Assembly (NCBI GenBank): GCA_021018995.1
Contig: CM037588.1
Location: forward strand, 85,161,765-85,225,764
DNA length: 64,000 nt
From: Chloranthus sessilifolius
Lineage: Eukaryota; Streptophyta; Magnoliopsida; Chloranthales; Chloranthaceae
Reading direction: 5' to 3'
Position 1 is the stretch's first letter. The number at the start of each line of letters is the position of its first letter. The notes under the pieces were generated by a model that had not been told where the DNA came from, searched no databases, and worked only from the letters and a program-made list of their open reading frames with translations. A program made the position numbers and the translations under genes. Shown piece by piece: positions 25,128 to 39,609 of this stretch.

Positions 25128-28100
25128 ATACTTGAATGTGGATGCTTGATAGATAGTGACACACTTAAACATTAATGCTTGAACAAGAAATCTTGCACGT
25201 GAATGCTTGAACATGAATGCTTGAACATGATTGCTTGAACGTGAATGCTTGTACCTGAATGCTTGAACGTGATTGCTTGACTGGGAATACTTGAACGTTA
25301 ATTCTTGAACGTGAATGCATGAACATGAATGCTTGAATAGGAATGCTTGAGCATGAATGCTGGAATAGGAATGCTTGAAATGCTTGATATATTGTCGCAC
25401 ACTTATATGTGAATGCTTGAACATGACTGCTTGCAGGTGAATGCTCTAACGTGTATGCTTGACATGAATGCTAGAACGTGAATGCGTGAACATGCATGCA
25501 TGGACACGAATGCTTGAACATGACTGCTTACACGTGAATGCTTGAACGTGATTGCTTCATAAATAGTCACACGCTTAAACGTGATTGCTTGAACAAGATT
25601 GCATGCATGTGAATGCTTGAACGTGTGAATGCTCGAACGTGAATGCTTGAACGTGAATGTTGGAAACTGAATGCTTGAACATGAATGCTTGAACATGAAT
25701 CCTTCAGAGATAGTGAAATGGTCGAATGTGAATGCTTGAACGTGAATGTTTGAGCCTGAAGCTTGAATGTGATTGCTGGAACATGAATGCTCGAACGTGA
25801 ATGATCGAACATGAATGGTTGAACGTGAATGGTTGAACGTGAATGCTTGAACGTGAATGCTTGAATGGGAATGCTTGAACATGAATGCTTCAAATGTGAA
25901 TGCTTAAACCAGAATGCTTGTACCTGAATACTTGAACGTGATTCCTTAAATGTTAATACTTGAATGTGAAGGCTTGGACGAGAATGATTGAACGTGAATG
26001 CTAGGACGTGAATACTTGAACGTGGATGCCAGAACATGAATGCTTGATAGATAGTGACACGCTTAAACATGAATGCTTGAACGTGAATGCTTGGACGTGA
26101 TTGCTTGAACGTGAATGCTTGAACATGAATACTTGAACATGAATGGTTGAACATGAATGCTCGACAGATAGTGACACGCTAAAATGTGAATGCTTGGACG
26201 TGAATGCTTGAACATGAAAGCTCAAATGTGAATGCTCAAACATGAATGCTTGAACACGAATGGGTGAGCATGAATGCTTGAGCGTGAATGCTTGAACTTG
26301 ACTGCTTGAACATAGATCGTGAAAATGGATGCTTAAGAGGTAGTGAAATGCTTGAACGTTAATGCTTGAACCTGAATGCTTTAATATGGATGCTAGAACA
26401 TGATTGCTTAAACATCAATGCTAGAACTGAAAGCTTAAACCTAAATGATTAAACCTAAATGATTGAACCTGATTGCTTGAACGTGAATGCTTGAACATGA
26501 ATTATCAAACATGAATTCGTGAGCATGAATTCTTAAACCTTAATGCTTGAAATTGAATACTTGAACCTTAATCATTGAACGTGAATGCTTGAGCGTGAAT
26601 ACTTGAACGTGAATGCTTGAACGCGAATGCTTAACGTTAATACTTAAACATGGATGCCTGATCGTGAATGCTTGATAGATAGTGCGATGGTTAAATGTGA
26701 ATGCTTGAACAAGATTGCTTGAACGTGAAGGATTAAACATGAATGCAAGTACTAGAATGCTTGAACATGATTGCTTGACCGTGAATACTTGAGCGTGAAT
26801 TCTTGAACGGGAATTCTTTAACATGGATGCTTTAACGTAAATGCTTGGACATGAATGCTTGAACATGAATCCTCTATTGATAGTGACATGCTTGAACATG
26901 AATGCTTGATAGATAGCTTCACACTTGAACGTGAATGCTTGAACGTGTGAATTCTTGAATAGGAATGCTTGAACCTGAATTTTTAAACGTGAATGCTTGA
27001 ACATGAATGCTAGATAGATAGTTTCATGCTTGAACGTGAATGTTTGAATGTGAATACTTGAACTCTAATGCTTGAACTTCAATGCTGGAACGTGTGAATT
27101 CTTGAACGGGAATGATTGAACCTGAATATTTGAACGTGAATGCTTAAACATGAATGCTTGATAGATAGTGACACTCTTGAACGCGAATGCTTGAGAGATA
27201 GTGGCACGCTTGGACGTGAATGCTTGAATGTGAATGCATGAACATGAATGCTTGAACGTCAATGCTTGAACATGAATGCTTGAACGTGAATGCTTGAACA
27301 TGACTATTTGCAAGTGAATGCTTGATAAATAGTCACACGCTTAAACGGGAATTCTTGAACATGACTGCTTGCACATGAATGTTTGAACGTGATTGCTTGA
27401 ATGTGTGAATGCACGAACGTGAATGCTCGAACGTGAATGCTCGAACATGAATGCTTGAACGTGAATGCTAGAACCTGAATGCTTGAACCTGAATGCTTGA
27501 TCATTAATGTTTGAATGTGATTGCATGAACGTGAATGCTGGAAGGAGAATGGATGAATGTGATTGCTAGAATGTGTGAATTCTTAAACAGGAAAGCTTGA
27601 ACCTGAATATTTTAACGTGAATGCTAAAACATGAATGGTTGAACATGATCACTTAAACACGTATGCCTGATTGTGAATGCTTGAATATGAAAGCTTGAAT
27701 GTGACTGTTTGATAGATAGTGACACACTTGAATGTGAATTCTTGATCGAAAGTGACATGCTTGAATGTGAATGCTTGATTGATAGTGACACGCTTGAACG
27801 TGAATGCTTGCACATGAGGGCTTTAACGTGATTACTTGAACATGAATGCTTGAACCTGAATGCTTGAACGTGATTGCCAGAACGTGAATGCGTGAACTGG
27901 AATGCTTGACCGTGAATGATAGAACATGAATGCTTGAACATTAATTCTTGAATGTAAATGCTTGAACGTGAATGCTTAAACTTGAATGGGTGTACATGAA
28001 TGCTTGAACGAAATAACTTGAACGTGAATACTTGAATGTGAAGGCTTGAACGTGAATGCTTGGATGTCATGAATACTTGAACGCAGATGCTTGAACATGA

Positions 28101-31100
28101 ATGCCTGATAGATAGGGACACACTTAAACGTGAATGCTTGAACATGAATGCTTGCACATGAATGCTTGAACGAGAATGTTAGAACGTGATTGCTTGAATG
28201 TGAATGCTTGTAACTGAATGCTTGAACGTGATTGCATGACTGTGAATACTTGAACGCGAATGCTTGATAGATAGTGGCATGCTTGAACGTGAATGCTTGA
28301 TAGATAGTTACACGCTTGAATGTGAATGCTTGAACATGAATGCTTGAACGTCATTGCTTGGTACACACTTGAATGTGAATGCTTCAACTTCAATGCTTGA
28401 ACGTGTGAATGCTTGAACTTGAATGCTTGACCCTAAATATTTTAACATGAATTCTGGAACGGGAATGCCTGAACCTATATATTTTGACGTCAATGCTTGA
28501 ACATGAAATCATGAACATGAATACTTGAGCGTGAATGCCTGAACATGAATGCTTGAAAGTGAATGCTTGAACATGAATGCTTGAACAAGAATGCTTGAAC
28601 ATGACTGCTTGCACGTGAATGTTTGAACATGAATGCTTGATAGATATAGACATGCTTGAACGTCAATGCTTGATAGATAGCTACACGCTTGAACGTGAAT
28701 GCATGAACATGAATTCTTGAACGTGAATGCTGGAACATCAATGCTTGGACGTGATTTCTTGAATAGGACTACGTGCACGTGAATGCTAGAACGTGAATGC
28801 TTGATAGATAGTCAAACGCTTATATGTGAATGCTAGAACATGACTTCTTGCACGTAAATGCTTCCACATGATTGCTTGACCATGAATGCTTGAATGTGAA
28901 TGCTTGAACAAGAATACTTTCACATGAATGCTTGAATGTGAATGCTTGAACATTAAATCTCGAACGTAAATGCTCGAACGTGAATGCTCAAACATGAATG
29001 TTTTAACATGAATGCTTGAACATGAATGCTGGAACGTGAATGCTTGAACCTGAATGCTTGAACGTGATTGCTAGAACGTGAATGCTTGAACATGAATGCT
29101 TGAACGTGAATGCTTGAACATGATTGTTTGCACATGAATGCTTGAGCATGAATACTCGATAAATAGTCACACACTTAAACGTGATTGCTTGAACATGACT
29201 GCGTGCACGCGAATGCTTGAACATGTGAATGCTCGAACGTGAATGCTCGAATGTGAATGCTCGAACATGAATGCTTGAACATGAATGGTTGAACCGAATG
29301 CTTGAACCTGAATGCTTTAACCTGAATGCTTTGAACCTAAATGCTTGAATGTGAAAGTTATTACGTGATTGCTTGAACGTGAATGCTTGAACCAAAATGC
29401 TTGAAAATGATTGCTAGAACGTGAATGCTTGACCAAGAATGCTTGAACGTGATTGCTTGGACTTGAATGCTTGAACGTGAATGCTTGAACATGAATGCTT
29501 GAACATGAATGCTTAAACCTGAATGCTTGTACCTAAATGCTAACGTGAGTGCTGGAACATGAATTCTTGAATGCAAAGGCTTGAACGAGAATGCTTGAAC
29601 GTGTATTCTTAGGCCTGAATACTTGAACGTGGATGCCTGAATGTGGATTCTTGATAGATAGTGACACGCTTAAACATGAATGCTTGAACATGAAATCTTA
29701 CATGTGTATGCTTGAACGTGAACACTTGAACGTGATTGCTTGAACATGAATGCTTGAACATGATTGCTTGACTGGGAATACTTGAACGTGAATGCTTGAT
29801 AGATAGTGACATGCTTGAACGGGAATGATTGAACATTACTGCTTGCACGTGAATGCTTGATTGATAGTGACATGCATATATGTGAATGTTTGAAAATGAC
29901 TGCTTGCACGTGAATGCTCTAACGTGAATGCCTGACATGAATGCTGGAACGTCAATGCATGAACATGAATGCTTGAACGTGACTGCTTGCACGTGAATGC
30001 TTGAACGTGATTGCTTCATAAATAGTCACACGCTTAAACGTGAATGCTTGAACATGATTGCTTACACGTGAATGCTTGAATGTGTGAATGCAAGAACGTG
30101 AATGCTCAAACGTGAATGCTCGAAGATGAATGCTTGAACATGAATGTTTGAACCAGAATGCTTAAACATGAATGCTTGAAAATGGATGCTTAAGAGGTAG
30201 TGAAATGCTTGAACATGAATGCATGAAATTAATTACTTGAACCTAAATGCTTTAACATGAATGCATGAAATTAATTACTTGAACCTAAATGCTTTAACAT
30301 GAATGCTAGAACACGATTGCTTGAACGTCAATTCTAGAATGTGGAAGCTTAAACCTGAATGCTTGAACTTGAATGCTTGAACGTGATTGCTTGAACGTGA
30401 ATGCCTGAACATGAATTCTCAAACGTGAATGCTTGAATATGAATGCTTGAAATTGAATACTTGAACCTTAATCATTGAACGTTAATGCTTGAACATGAAT
30501 GCTTGAGCGTGAATACTTGAACGTGAATGCTTGAACGTGAATGCTTAACATTAATACTTAAACATTGATGCTTGATCGTGAATGCTTGATAGATAGTGAG
30601 ACACTTAAACGTGAATGCTTGAACATGAATGGTTGCATGTGGATGCTTGAACGTGAATGCTTGAACATGATTGCTTGAACGTGAATGATTAAACATGAAT
30701 GCAAGTACCTGAATGCTTGAACGTGATTACTTGACCATGAATACTTGAGCTTGAACTCTTGAACATGGATGCTTGAACATGAATGCTTAACATGAATGCT
30801 TGAACGTGAATCCTCTATAGATAGTGACATGCTTGAATGTGAATGCTTGATAGATAGTTTCACACTTGAATGTTAATGCTTGAATGTGAATGCTTGAACG
30901 TGTGAATTCTTGAACGTGAATTCTTGAATGGGAATGCTTGAACCTGAATATTTGAACGTGAATGCTTGAACATGAATGCTAGATAGATAGTTTCATGCTT
31001 GAATGTGAATGCTTGAACTCTAATGCTTGAACTTCAATGCTTGAATGTGTGAAATCTTGAACGGGAATGATTGAACCTGAATATTTGACCATGAATGCCT

Positions 31101-34100
31101 GAGCATGAATACTTGAACGTGAATGCTTGATAGATAGTGACACTCTTAAATGTGAATGCTTAAGAGATAGTTGCACGCTTGGAAGTGAATGCATGAACAT
31201 GAATGCTTGAACATGAATTCTTGAACGTGAATGCTTAAACATGAATGTTTGAGCGTGAATGCTTGATAAATAGTCACACGCTTAAACGAGAATGCTTGAA
31301 CATGACTGCTTGCACATGATTGCTTGAATGTGTGAATGCACGAATGTGAATGCTTGAACGTGAATGCTCGAACGTGAATGCTTGAACCTGAATGCTTGAA
31401 CCTGAATGCTTGAACCTGAATGCTTTGAACCTAAATGCTTGATCGTGAATGTTTGAATGTGATTGCATGAACGTGAATGTTGGAAGTAGAATGCATGAAC
31501 GTGATTGCTAGAACGTGAATGCTTGAACATGAAAGCTCGAACGTTAATGTTCGAACATGAATGCTTGAACATGAATGCTTGAACCTGAATTCTTGAACGT
31601 GAATGCTTAATCCTGAATGCTAGTACCTGAATGCTTGAACGAGATTGCTTGAACATGAATACTTGAATGTGAAAACTTGAACATGTATGCTTGGACGTGA
31701 ATACTTCAACATATGCTTGATAGATTGTGACATGCTTAAACATGAATGCTTGAACATGAAATCTTGCACGTGAATGCTTGTACCTAAATGCTTGATCGTG
31801 ATTGCTTGACTAGGAATACTTGAAGGTGAATGCGTGAACGTGAATTCTTGAACGTGAATGCTTGATAGATAGGGACATGCTTGAACGTGAATAATTGAAC
31901 GGGAATGCTTGAACATGACTGCTAGCACATTAATGCTTGAATGTGAATGCTTCATAGGTAGTCACACGCTTATATGTGAATGCTGGAACATGACTACTTG
32001 CACGTGAATGATCTAACGTGAATGCTTCACCGATAGTTACACGCTTAGTTGTGAATGCTTGAATGTTAATGATTCGATGTGATTGCTTGAATGTGAATGC
32101 GTGAATGTGAATGCGTGAATGTGAATTCTTGAACAAGATGGCTTGAACAAGAACGCTTGAACGTGAATGTTCGACAGATAGTGACACACTTGAACATGAA
32201 TGCTTGAACAAGAATGCTCGAACATGAATGCTCGAACCTGAATGCTTGAACATGAACGCTTTAACGTGAATTCTTGAACGTGAATGCTTGAACCTGAATG
32301 CATGAACATAAATGCTTGAAAATGAAAGCTTGAGAGATAGTGAAATGGTTGAACGTGAATGCTTTAAATTGCATGCTTGAACCTGAATGTTTGAACATGA
32401 ATGCTTGAAAGTCATTTCTTGAACGTGAATGTTCCAACCTGAATGCTTGAACGTTATTACTAGAACGTTAATGCTTGAACATGAATGCTCAAACGTGAAT
32501 GCTTGAACATGAAAGCTTGAACATGAATGGATGAACGTGAATTCTTGAACATGAATGCTTAAACCTGAATTCTTGAAAATGAATGCTAGATAGATAGTGA
32601 CATGCTTGAACGTGAATGCTGGAAAGTCAATGCTTGAACGAAAATGCTTGTACCTGAAGGTTTGAACGTGATTACTTGAACGTGAATACTTGAATGTGAA
32701 GGTTGAACGTAAATGCTTTAATTTGAATACTTGAACATGGATGCCTGAACGTGAATGCTTGATAGATAGTGATATGCTTAAACGTGACTGCTGGAACACG
32801 AATGCTTGAACATGAATGCTTGAACGAGAATGCTTGAACATGATTGCTAGAATGTGAATGCTTGAACATGACTATTTGCACGTGAATGCTTGATAAATAG
32901 TCACACGCTTAAATGTGATTGCTTGAACATGGCTGCTTGCATGTGAATGCTTGAACGTTAATGCTTCAACGTGTGAATGCTCGAGCATGAATGCTCGAAT
33001 GTGAATACTTGAACATGAATTCTTGAACATGAATGCTTGAACAGGAATGCTTGAACCTGAATGCTTGAACCTGAATGTTTTGAACCTGAATGCTTGAACA
33101 TGAATGTTAGAATATGATTTCTTGAACGTGAATGCTAGAACCAAAATGCTTGAACGTGATTGCTAGAACGTGAATGCTTGAATATGAATGCTTAAACGTG
33201 AATAATCGAACATGAATGCTTGAACATGAATGCTTGAACGTGAATGCTTAAACATGAATGCTTGTACCTGAATGCTAAAATGTGAGTGCGCGAACATGAA
33301 TACTTGAATGTGATGGCTTGAAGGAGAATGCTTGAATGTGTATGCTTGGACATGAATACTTGAATGTGGATGCCTGAACGTGGATGCCTGATAGCTAGTG
33401 ACACGCTTAAACGTGAATGCTTGAACATGAAATCTTGCACGTGAATGCTTGAACGTGAACGCTTGAACGTGATTTCTTGAACATGAATGCTTGTACCTAA
33501 ATGCTTGAACGTGATTGTTTGGCTGGAAATACTTGAACGTGAATTCTTGAACGTGAATGCTTGAATGTGAATGCTTGAACATGAATGCTTGAACATGAAT
33601 GGTTGATAGATAGTGACATGCTTAAATGGGAAAGCTTGAATATTATTGCTTGCACATGAATGCTTTATTGATAGTCACACGTGTATATTTGAATGCTTGA
33701 AAATGATTGCTAGCATGTGAATGCCCTAACATGAATGCTTGACATGAATGCTAGAACGTGAATGCTTGAACGTGAATGTTTGAACATGGCTGCTTGAACG
33801 TGAATGCTTGAACGTGATTGTTTCATAAATAGTCACATGGTTAAACATGAATGCTTGAACATGAATACATGCACGTGAATGCTCGTGAATGCTTGACCGT
33901 GTGAATGCTCGAACGTGAATAATCAAATGTGAATGCTCAAACATAAATTCTTGAACCTAAATGCTTGAACCAGAATGCTTGAACATGAATGCTTGAAAAT
34001 GAATGCTTGAGAGATAGTGAAATGCTTGAACGTGAATGCTTGAAATTGAATTCTTAAACCTGAATGCTTGTACACGAATGCTTGAACGTGAATGCTTGAA

Positions 34101-35242
34101 CGTGAATGCTGGAACGTGAATGCTTGAACCTGAATGCTTGAACGTGATTGCTTGAACATGAATGCTCAAGCGTGAATGATCGAACATGAACACTTGAACA
34201 TGAATGCTTGAATGTGATTGCTTGAATGTGAATGCTTAAACTTAAATGCTTGTACCAGAATGCTTGAACGTGATTGCTTGGACATTAATAGTTGAAATTG
34301 AGGGCTTTAATGATAATGCTTGAATGTGAATTCTAGGACGTGAATTCTTGAACATGAATGTTAGAACATGATTTCTTGAATGCGAATGCTGGAACATGAA
34401 TGCTTGAACCAAAATGCTTGAACGTGATTACTAGAACATGAATGCTTGAACATGAATGCTCGAACGTGAATGATCGAACAAGAACGTTTGAACATGAATG
34501 CTTGAACATGAATGCTCGAACGTGAATGCTTAAACCTGAATGCTTGTACCTAAATGCTAAAATGTGAGTGCTCGAACGTCAATTCTTGAATGTGAAGGCT
34601 TGAACGAGAATGCTTGAACGTGTATGCTTGGACATGAATACTTGAACGTGGACACTTGAACGCGAATGCTTGATAGATAGTGGCACGCTTAAATGTGAAT
34701 GCTTGAACATAATGCTAGAACGTGAATGCTTGATAGTGATTGCCTGAACGTGAATGATTTTACCTGAATGCTTGAACGTTATTGCATGACTATGAATGCT
34801 TGACCGTGAATGCTTGAACGGGAATGTTGGAATGTGAATGCTTGATTGATAGTGACATGCTTGAACATGAATGCTTGAACGGGAATGTTGGAATGTGAAT
34901 GCTTGATTGATAGTGACATGCTTGAACGTGAATGCTAGATAGATAGTTTCACGCTTGAGTGTGAATGCTTGAGCGTGAATGCTTAATAGATAGCTTGAAT
35001 GTGAATGCTTGAACTTGAATACTTCAACTTCAATGCTTGAATGTGTGAATTCTTGAACATGAATGCTTGAACCTAAATATTTGAATGTGAATGCTAGAAC
35101 ATAAATGCTTGAACGTGAATGCTTGAACATGAAAGCTTGAACATGAATGCTTGAATGTCAATGCATGAATATGAATGCTTGAACGTGAATGCTTGGACAT
35201 GAATGCCTTAACGTGAATTCTTGAACAAGACTGCTTGCATGT
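25128..35242. repeat. 14-bp minisatellite array, right block
   Basis: This continues the same array with the same 14-bp unit and the same GATAGATA-type variant. It starts with the right copy of the ATACT target duplication at 25128-25132 and ends where the Tat LTR starts at 35243. Local tandem copying is visible: a 50-bp segment is doubled near 30220-30300 and a 57-bp segment near 34810-34920. The segment 26850-27150 is matched closely by 30800-31110, about 3.95 kb away. No gene is supported in the block. Confidence 0.95.
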
Positions 35243-35633
35243 TGTAGACACCCAAATTCGGCCCAAGGCTCGATCAACCTGTACTTCGAGAGAGATGTAC
35301 CCCTGTGCTTCCAATGGCACCCCCCCTGAACCCTTAGGAACCTACCTAGACTAGTAGGAATCACCCTAAGACCTTTAGAGCCATCCCCCCAATCCTTAGA
35401 AGTCACCCCTACACCCTAGAATCCCTACCTAGACCTAACTTAAACCCTTCGGGTGGTTGATGGGAGGAGAGCTACAGAATTTCACATAGACCAGTACGAT
35501 GGATGAGCCATATACCATTAGAAAGAGGACTTCTTCAACTTTCCAACGAGCCAAAGATCACCCAATTTGGAGCTACGATTCAAAAGTTATGGCCGATTAA
35601 AGTTTCATATAAAATCATAAAAATTTTACTCAG

Positions 35634-35848
35634 GCGTAGATATTACATACACCGAGCCATATTTACCCCAGATTACTCAGGCGTATATATTATATACGCC
35701 TGCCTATTTTGGGGAAAATTTGGCCGAGCGTATATAATATATACGCCCAGTATAGGTGGGACCCACCACAGGCTTCATCTTCTCAAAACTCCCCTGATTT
35801 TGGTGAAAATTACTGTTCCTAAACTGGGCGTATATAATATATATCGCC
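35634..35848. repeat. Palindrome cluster in the Tat LTR
   Basis: Four copies of the near-perfect palindrome GGCGTATATA-N-TATATACGCC lie at 35634 (degenerate), 35680, 35727 and 35827. The first three are 46-47 bp apart and the last is about two such steps away. It is upstream of the LTR TATA box. Confidence 0.9.
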
Positions 35849-36126
35849 CGGCTTAAATCTGAATCGTGCCATCGAGCTCGAATTTCCTCCATCTAGTTTG
35901 ACCCTTTGACCATCCCCTTGGTTGAGGTGGGTGTCTTGAGATTGGTTGCACCCCCTTTGAGCTTGTTGGCAACCCTTAAGTCACCCATGGTCTCACCCCA
36001 TCATCCGCTATTGAAACCAGTTTCCCAAAACCCTAGGGCCTTGAAAACCCAAAAAACCTTAGATGGGGGATTACCTAATTGCTAAACCAATTAGCTCTTA
36101 AGTAAGCCCCTAACCCATCCCTTTTC

Positions 36127-36134
36127 TATAAATA
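36127..36134 (+). promoter_or_regulatory. TATA box of the Tat LTR
   Basis: TATAAATA lies in a C/T-rich setting about 700 bp before the LTR end and about 280 bp after the last palindrome. It is a canonical plant TATA element in the position expected of the LTR promoter. Confidence 0.7.
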
Positions 36135-36838
36135 GAGAGGCTCCCCTCTTCCCAAAGGGTTGAACTTTTGTTGAAGGATTCGAGAAGTGCTTAAGAGAGA
36201 ACCCTAGTGAGAGAAAATGCTAATATTTTCCAGAATTCCAGCATACATACTTCACCTATTTCAGTCCATTTCCACCATTAGATTACTCTTTTTAGCTAAA
36301 ACCTAGCCTCTAGCTTCACTCTACACCCCCTACCTATCAAATCTTTGTATTAGAGTCCATTTCCATACCATTCAAGCCATCGGAAGCATGCCAAAGCAAA
36401 GATCTTCCACGGTGCAACAAGGGCCCGTGAGCTCCCGCTCACCCCTCTCTTCCTCTACCTTCTTGGTGTCTCATCCGTCCAAGGATTCAAGCCGTTACAC
36501 CGCCGAGATTTCGGTTTGGCTCAAAGCTTGATAGGACCGTATTGCCTTCGGGCAAGGGGAAACTCCGCCCTTTTTATTTTTATTTTGGCCATAGATAGAG
36601 ACCGCTACGTGCGGATTGATCGGGTGCCTAAACCCTTCCCGATCGATAACCGAAGCCCCTACCCTCGAGCCTTTGGCAAAGACCGGTAAATCAGAGTCAT
36701 ATTTAGCACTTCGGTGCTCAAACTATCGATTTGAAGGTTTCCCGGGTCACCAAAAGCTCCGGGTGGCGACTCTACATTTTCATTAGAAAGGCGAGCGCAT
36801 CGCCACGACGGGTTCGAGAGGATCCATGGTCGCACAGA

Positions 36839-36855
36839 TGGTGACTCTGCTGGGA
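36839..36855 (+). promoter_or_regulatory. Primer binding site, tRNA-Arg-like
   Basis: TGGTGACTCTGCTGGGA lies just after the LTR. It closely resembles the TGGCGACTC...CTGGGGA primer site complementary to tRNA-Arg that is known from Ogre-type elements. Confidence 0.75.
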
Positions 36856-36989
36856 TATCACCCTAGTGCTCCCCTCTTGTTGGCCTTTCCTTTTATTTTG
36901 TTATTTTACTAACCACGGCTGTTTTTTGTTCTAATTTGCTGCTATTTTTTGCTATTTTTTGTTGTTTTTACTAACGTACTCACCCCTAC

Positions 36990-37190
36990 GATTCAGTCCT
37001 TTAAGTGCCTTAGCCGTTTGGTGGGTCTACTTGCGCCTTAAATTTCAGCTTTTACGATTCTAGTCATTTAAGCCGCCTTAGCCATTTTGCGAGCCCGCTC
37101 GCATTTATTTTCACGTCATTTAAATTTCGGTCATTTACAAGCCTTAGCCGTTTGGCGGGCCTACTTGCTCACTTTATTTCGGTCATCATA
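36990..37190. repeat. Imperfect tandem repeat in the Tat leader
   Basis: Three diverged copies of a 60-70 bp unit are built around CCTTAGCCGTTTGGCGGGCC and CATTTAAATTTC. The rest of the leader (36856-38033) shows no ORF that looks real, apart from the palindrome cluster listed separately. Confidence 0.7.
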
Positions 37191-37685
37191 TTTCACCTTT
37201 GAACGCCGGCCCGTTGAGGCCGCAAGAGTTTGTCATCCCCGATCCGATTTTGGACTTAATTTCACTCCCCTATAAAAATTTGCAATTAAAAGTGAACCAA
37301 TAGTATGGGGACATAATCGAATTTATTTTTGCGTTTTTGGGTAGTTTTCGGGGGGTTTAGGCACAGATACAATTTACCCGGTTCCCAGTAAGGCGGCAGC
37401 CCTAGTGGTGATGATCCTAAAAAGAACCACCCCTTCCAGTACCTGAGAAGGCGCTTGCGCCGGAGGTATATCGGTTGGGTTGCCAATTTTGATCAAGCCG
37501 TAAAACCCGCATTGGTGAGAGCGTAGAAAACCCAAAATTCAGCCATGTATCCCTAGGAAACGGAAAGGAGGGACCCGATAACATACACAGCAGTCCTCGG
37601 GAGCATTTCTCCCGAGAAACCAGTTCAAAGACCCACATTCGGGCTTGCTGTCCACTGTCAAAATAAATGACAGAACCTTTTGCCC

Positions 37686-37847
37686 GGTGTATATAATATA
37701 TACGCCTAGCAAAAAAACCCCAGATTTACCCAGGCGTATATAATATATACGCCCAGCTAAAATCCCCAGATTTAAGCCAGGCGTATATAATATATACGCC
37801 CAGCCAAATCTGTACTTTTTTGGTCAGGCGTGCATAATATATATGCC
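37686..37847. repeat. Palindrome cluster in the Tat leader
   Basis: Four copies of the 21-bp palindrome start at 37686, 37733, 37780 and 37827, exactly 47 bp apart. The 26-bp spacers share only loose wording (CCAGATTTA in two), while the palindromes are nearly unchanged. Confidence 0.92.
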
Positions 37848-38033
37848 CAGTATATACTGGGCTGCAGCAACCCGACCTGAGGCCCAATCCACTACCCCAA
37901 TTCCCCGATTAGCGGTATTAGTGTCCGCGGTAGCCTCCCACATTCTCTAACACCCAATATGCCCCCGCCCAGTCAAAAGAAGGCGACTTCTTATTGATTT
38001 GCTCTGGGGGATCGGGTCATTTGCGTGGATTCC

Positions 38034-39609
38034 TGATCGATATTAAATTAACCCTTGCAAGTGTACAAGATCTGTTCTAGTAAGGCAAGAACAAGGGTGT
38101 CGAACCCACAGGGAAATCTGAAATTTTATTCAATTCTTCCTAGAGATGTAGAAAATATCCCCGAGGAAGTACCAAGGGGCAGATTTAATTTTTACCAAGA
38201 GTTAACACTTTTCTAATTGCAAGAAAGAAACTAAATTAATCTAAAAATTATGTAATGAGAAATCTAAGAACAAATTTTAAAAACAAGATCAAGGAATTTG
38301 CTACCCCAGATTTATACCCTTTTCTATTTTTAAACCCACAATTTTATTAACATCAAACACACCATCATTCTAAGAGAAACATGACTAGTAATTAAGCATG
38401 ATCATTAACCCGGCATACCCTATCTAAAAACGATGACTCAGCCTAACATTGCGGTATGAATCATGCTAAAAGCATAGCGTATATCATGATATTTAGATCA
38501 AAACAACATAAACATAATCACAAACTTTGAGAAAAACGATTGATGATGACAATATTATACTATGGCATTAAACATAAAATATGGGTACTTATCTGGGGAT
38601 CGCATCTTCCCCGATCTACAGCTTTTAGCCACTCATCCTTGGTGCAAGATCTTCAATTTCATTCAAGTCCATTCCCAAGAGAAAAGAAAACTAAAAATAA
38701 AAATATGTTCTAAGCAAGTCTCTTTACAAAAACTTCTCAACTAAAAACTAAACTAAAATTAAAAACTAAAAGCTCTCGGAAGATAACCCTACACTAAAAC
38801 TCTCCTATATTCAAAAGCCTCCCTTTACAAAGCCGTGGGCCTCTTATTTATAATAGCCGATTCAAACTAACCTAGTTGCCTCAATCGATTGAGGCTTAGA
38901 TCTCAATCGATTGAACTTTGAATATTGCCTCAATCGATTGAGGCTTAGATCTCAATCGATTGAACTTTGAATTTAACCTCCTTTAAGACACTTTTGTTTT
39001 TGTCTCAATCGATTGAAATTCATGTCTCAATCGATTGACACTAGTTGGAAATAAATGCCCTTTTTGGTGAAATCTCCAATATGCCCTCAGCAGCAACAGT
39101 CGCTAGGTTGAAATGCACAGACTTTCGCTAGGTTAGATTTCTCCTCGCTGGGTTGGATAGTGCTCTTCGCGTGGTTGAATTGGAGAAGGATACTTTCACC
39201 GTCGTGGTTGCTTTTTATTCATTCATCGCTAGGTTGAAATGTCAGTCCCTAGGTTGAATTGAATGGCGCTTAGGTTGACTGTAGTCGCTAGGTTGAAGTG
39301 TGTGGCGCGGGAGCGCATGACGGCCATTTCTTTCAATCAAAGGCTTATTTACACTTTGTTCTCGCGGCCACTTCAATATCTTCCCTTCTTGATGGAGTTT
39401 GATTCCTTCACGGATTTCAGCTTCTTTGGGCCCTTTTTGTCCATAGCTCTTTTGTAGCCTTTAATTTCTTTCTTTTATACACTTGGAAGATCCAAAGGTC
39501 AGAAACACCTGTTATCATCAAAACCTCACAACAACCATCAAATACTTTCATCGCACGGCTAAGTGTAGGATTTAAGGTATGAAATATAGTCATATTTCAG
39601 ACCGATCCA
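38034..39609 (-). repeat. 3' LTR of the gag-protease element
   Basis: It is a direct copy of 45759-47333 with a TATAAATA box at 38845-38852 (minus strand) and palindrome pairs at 38881/38903, 38930/38952 and 39005/39027. CGCTAGGTTGAA-type motifs lie at 39098-39300. The inner edge is slightly uncertain because the last few bases differ from the other copy. Confidence 0.92.

Larger units (their letters stand above)
35243..36836 (+). repeat. 5' LTR of the Tat/Ogre-type element
   Basis: It starts TGTAGACACCC at the abrupt end of the minisatellite and ends near CGCACA, two bases before the primer site. It holds a TATAAATA box at 36127-36134 and a group of GGCGTATATA-N-TATATACGCC palindromes at 35634-35848 upstream of it. 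The exact right edge is inferred from the primer site because no second LTR is in the window. Open frames crossing it are chance. Confidence 0.85.

Noticed and set aside
25128-35242. Minus-strand ORFs up to 303 residues in the right minisatellite block
   Set aside because: Same explanation as for the left block: a composition effect of the repeat.
1-35242. CRISPR-like repeat-spacer pattern from the GATAGATA variant units
   Set aside because: The segments between the variant units are themselves the same 14-bp repeat, not unique spacers, and the setting is plant nuclear DNA.
35503-35856. 117-residue plus-strand ORF in the Tat LTR
   Set aside because: It lies across the palindromes and unique LTR sequence, shows no protein motif, and ends without relation to any gene.
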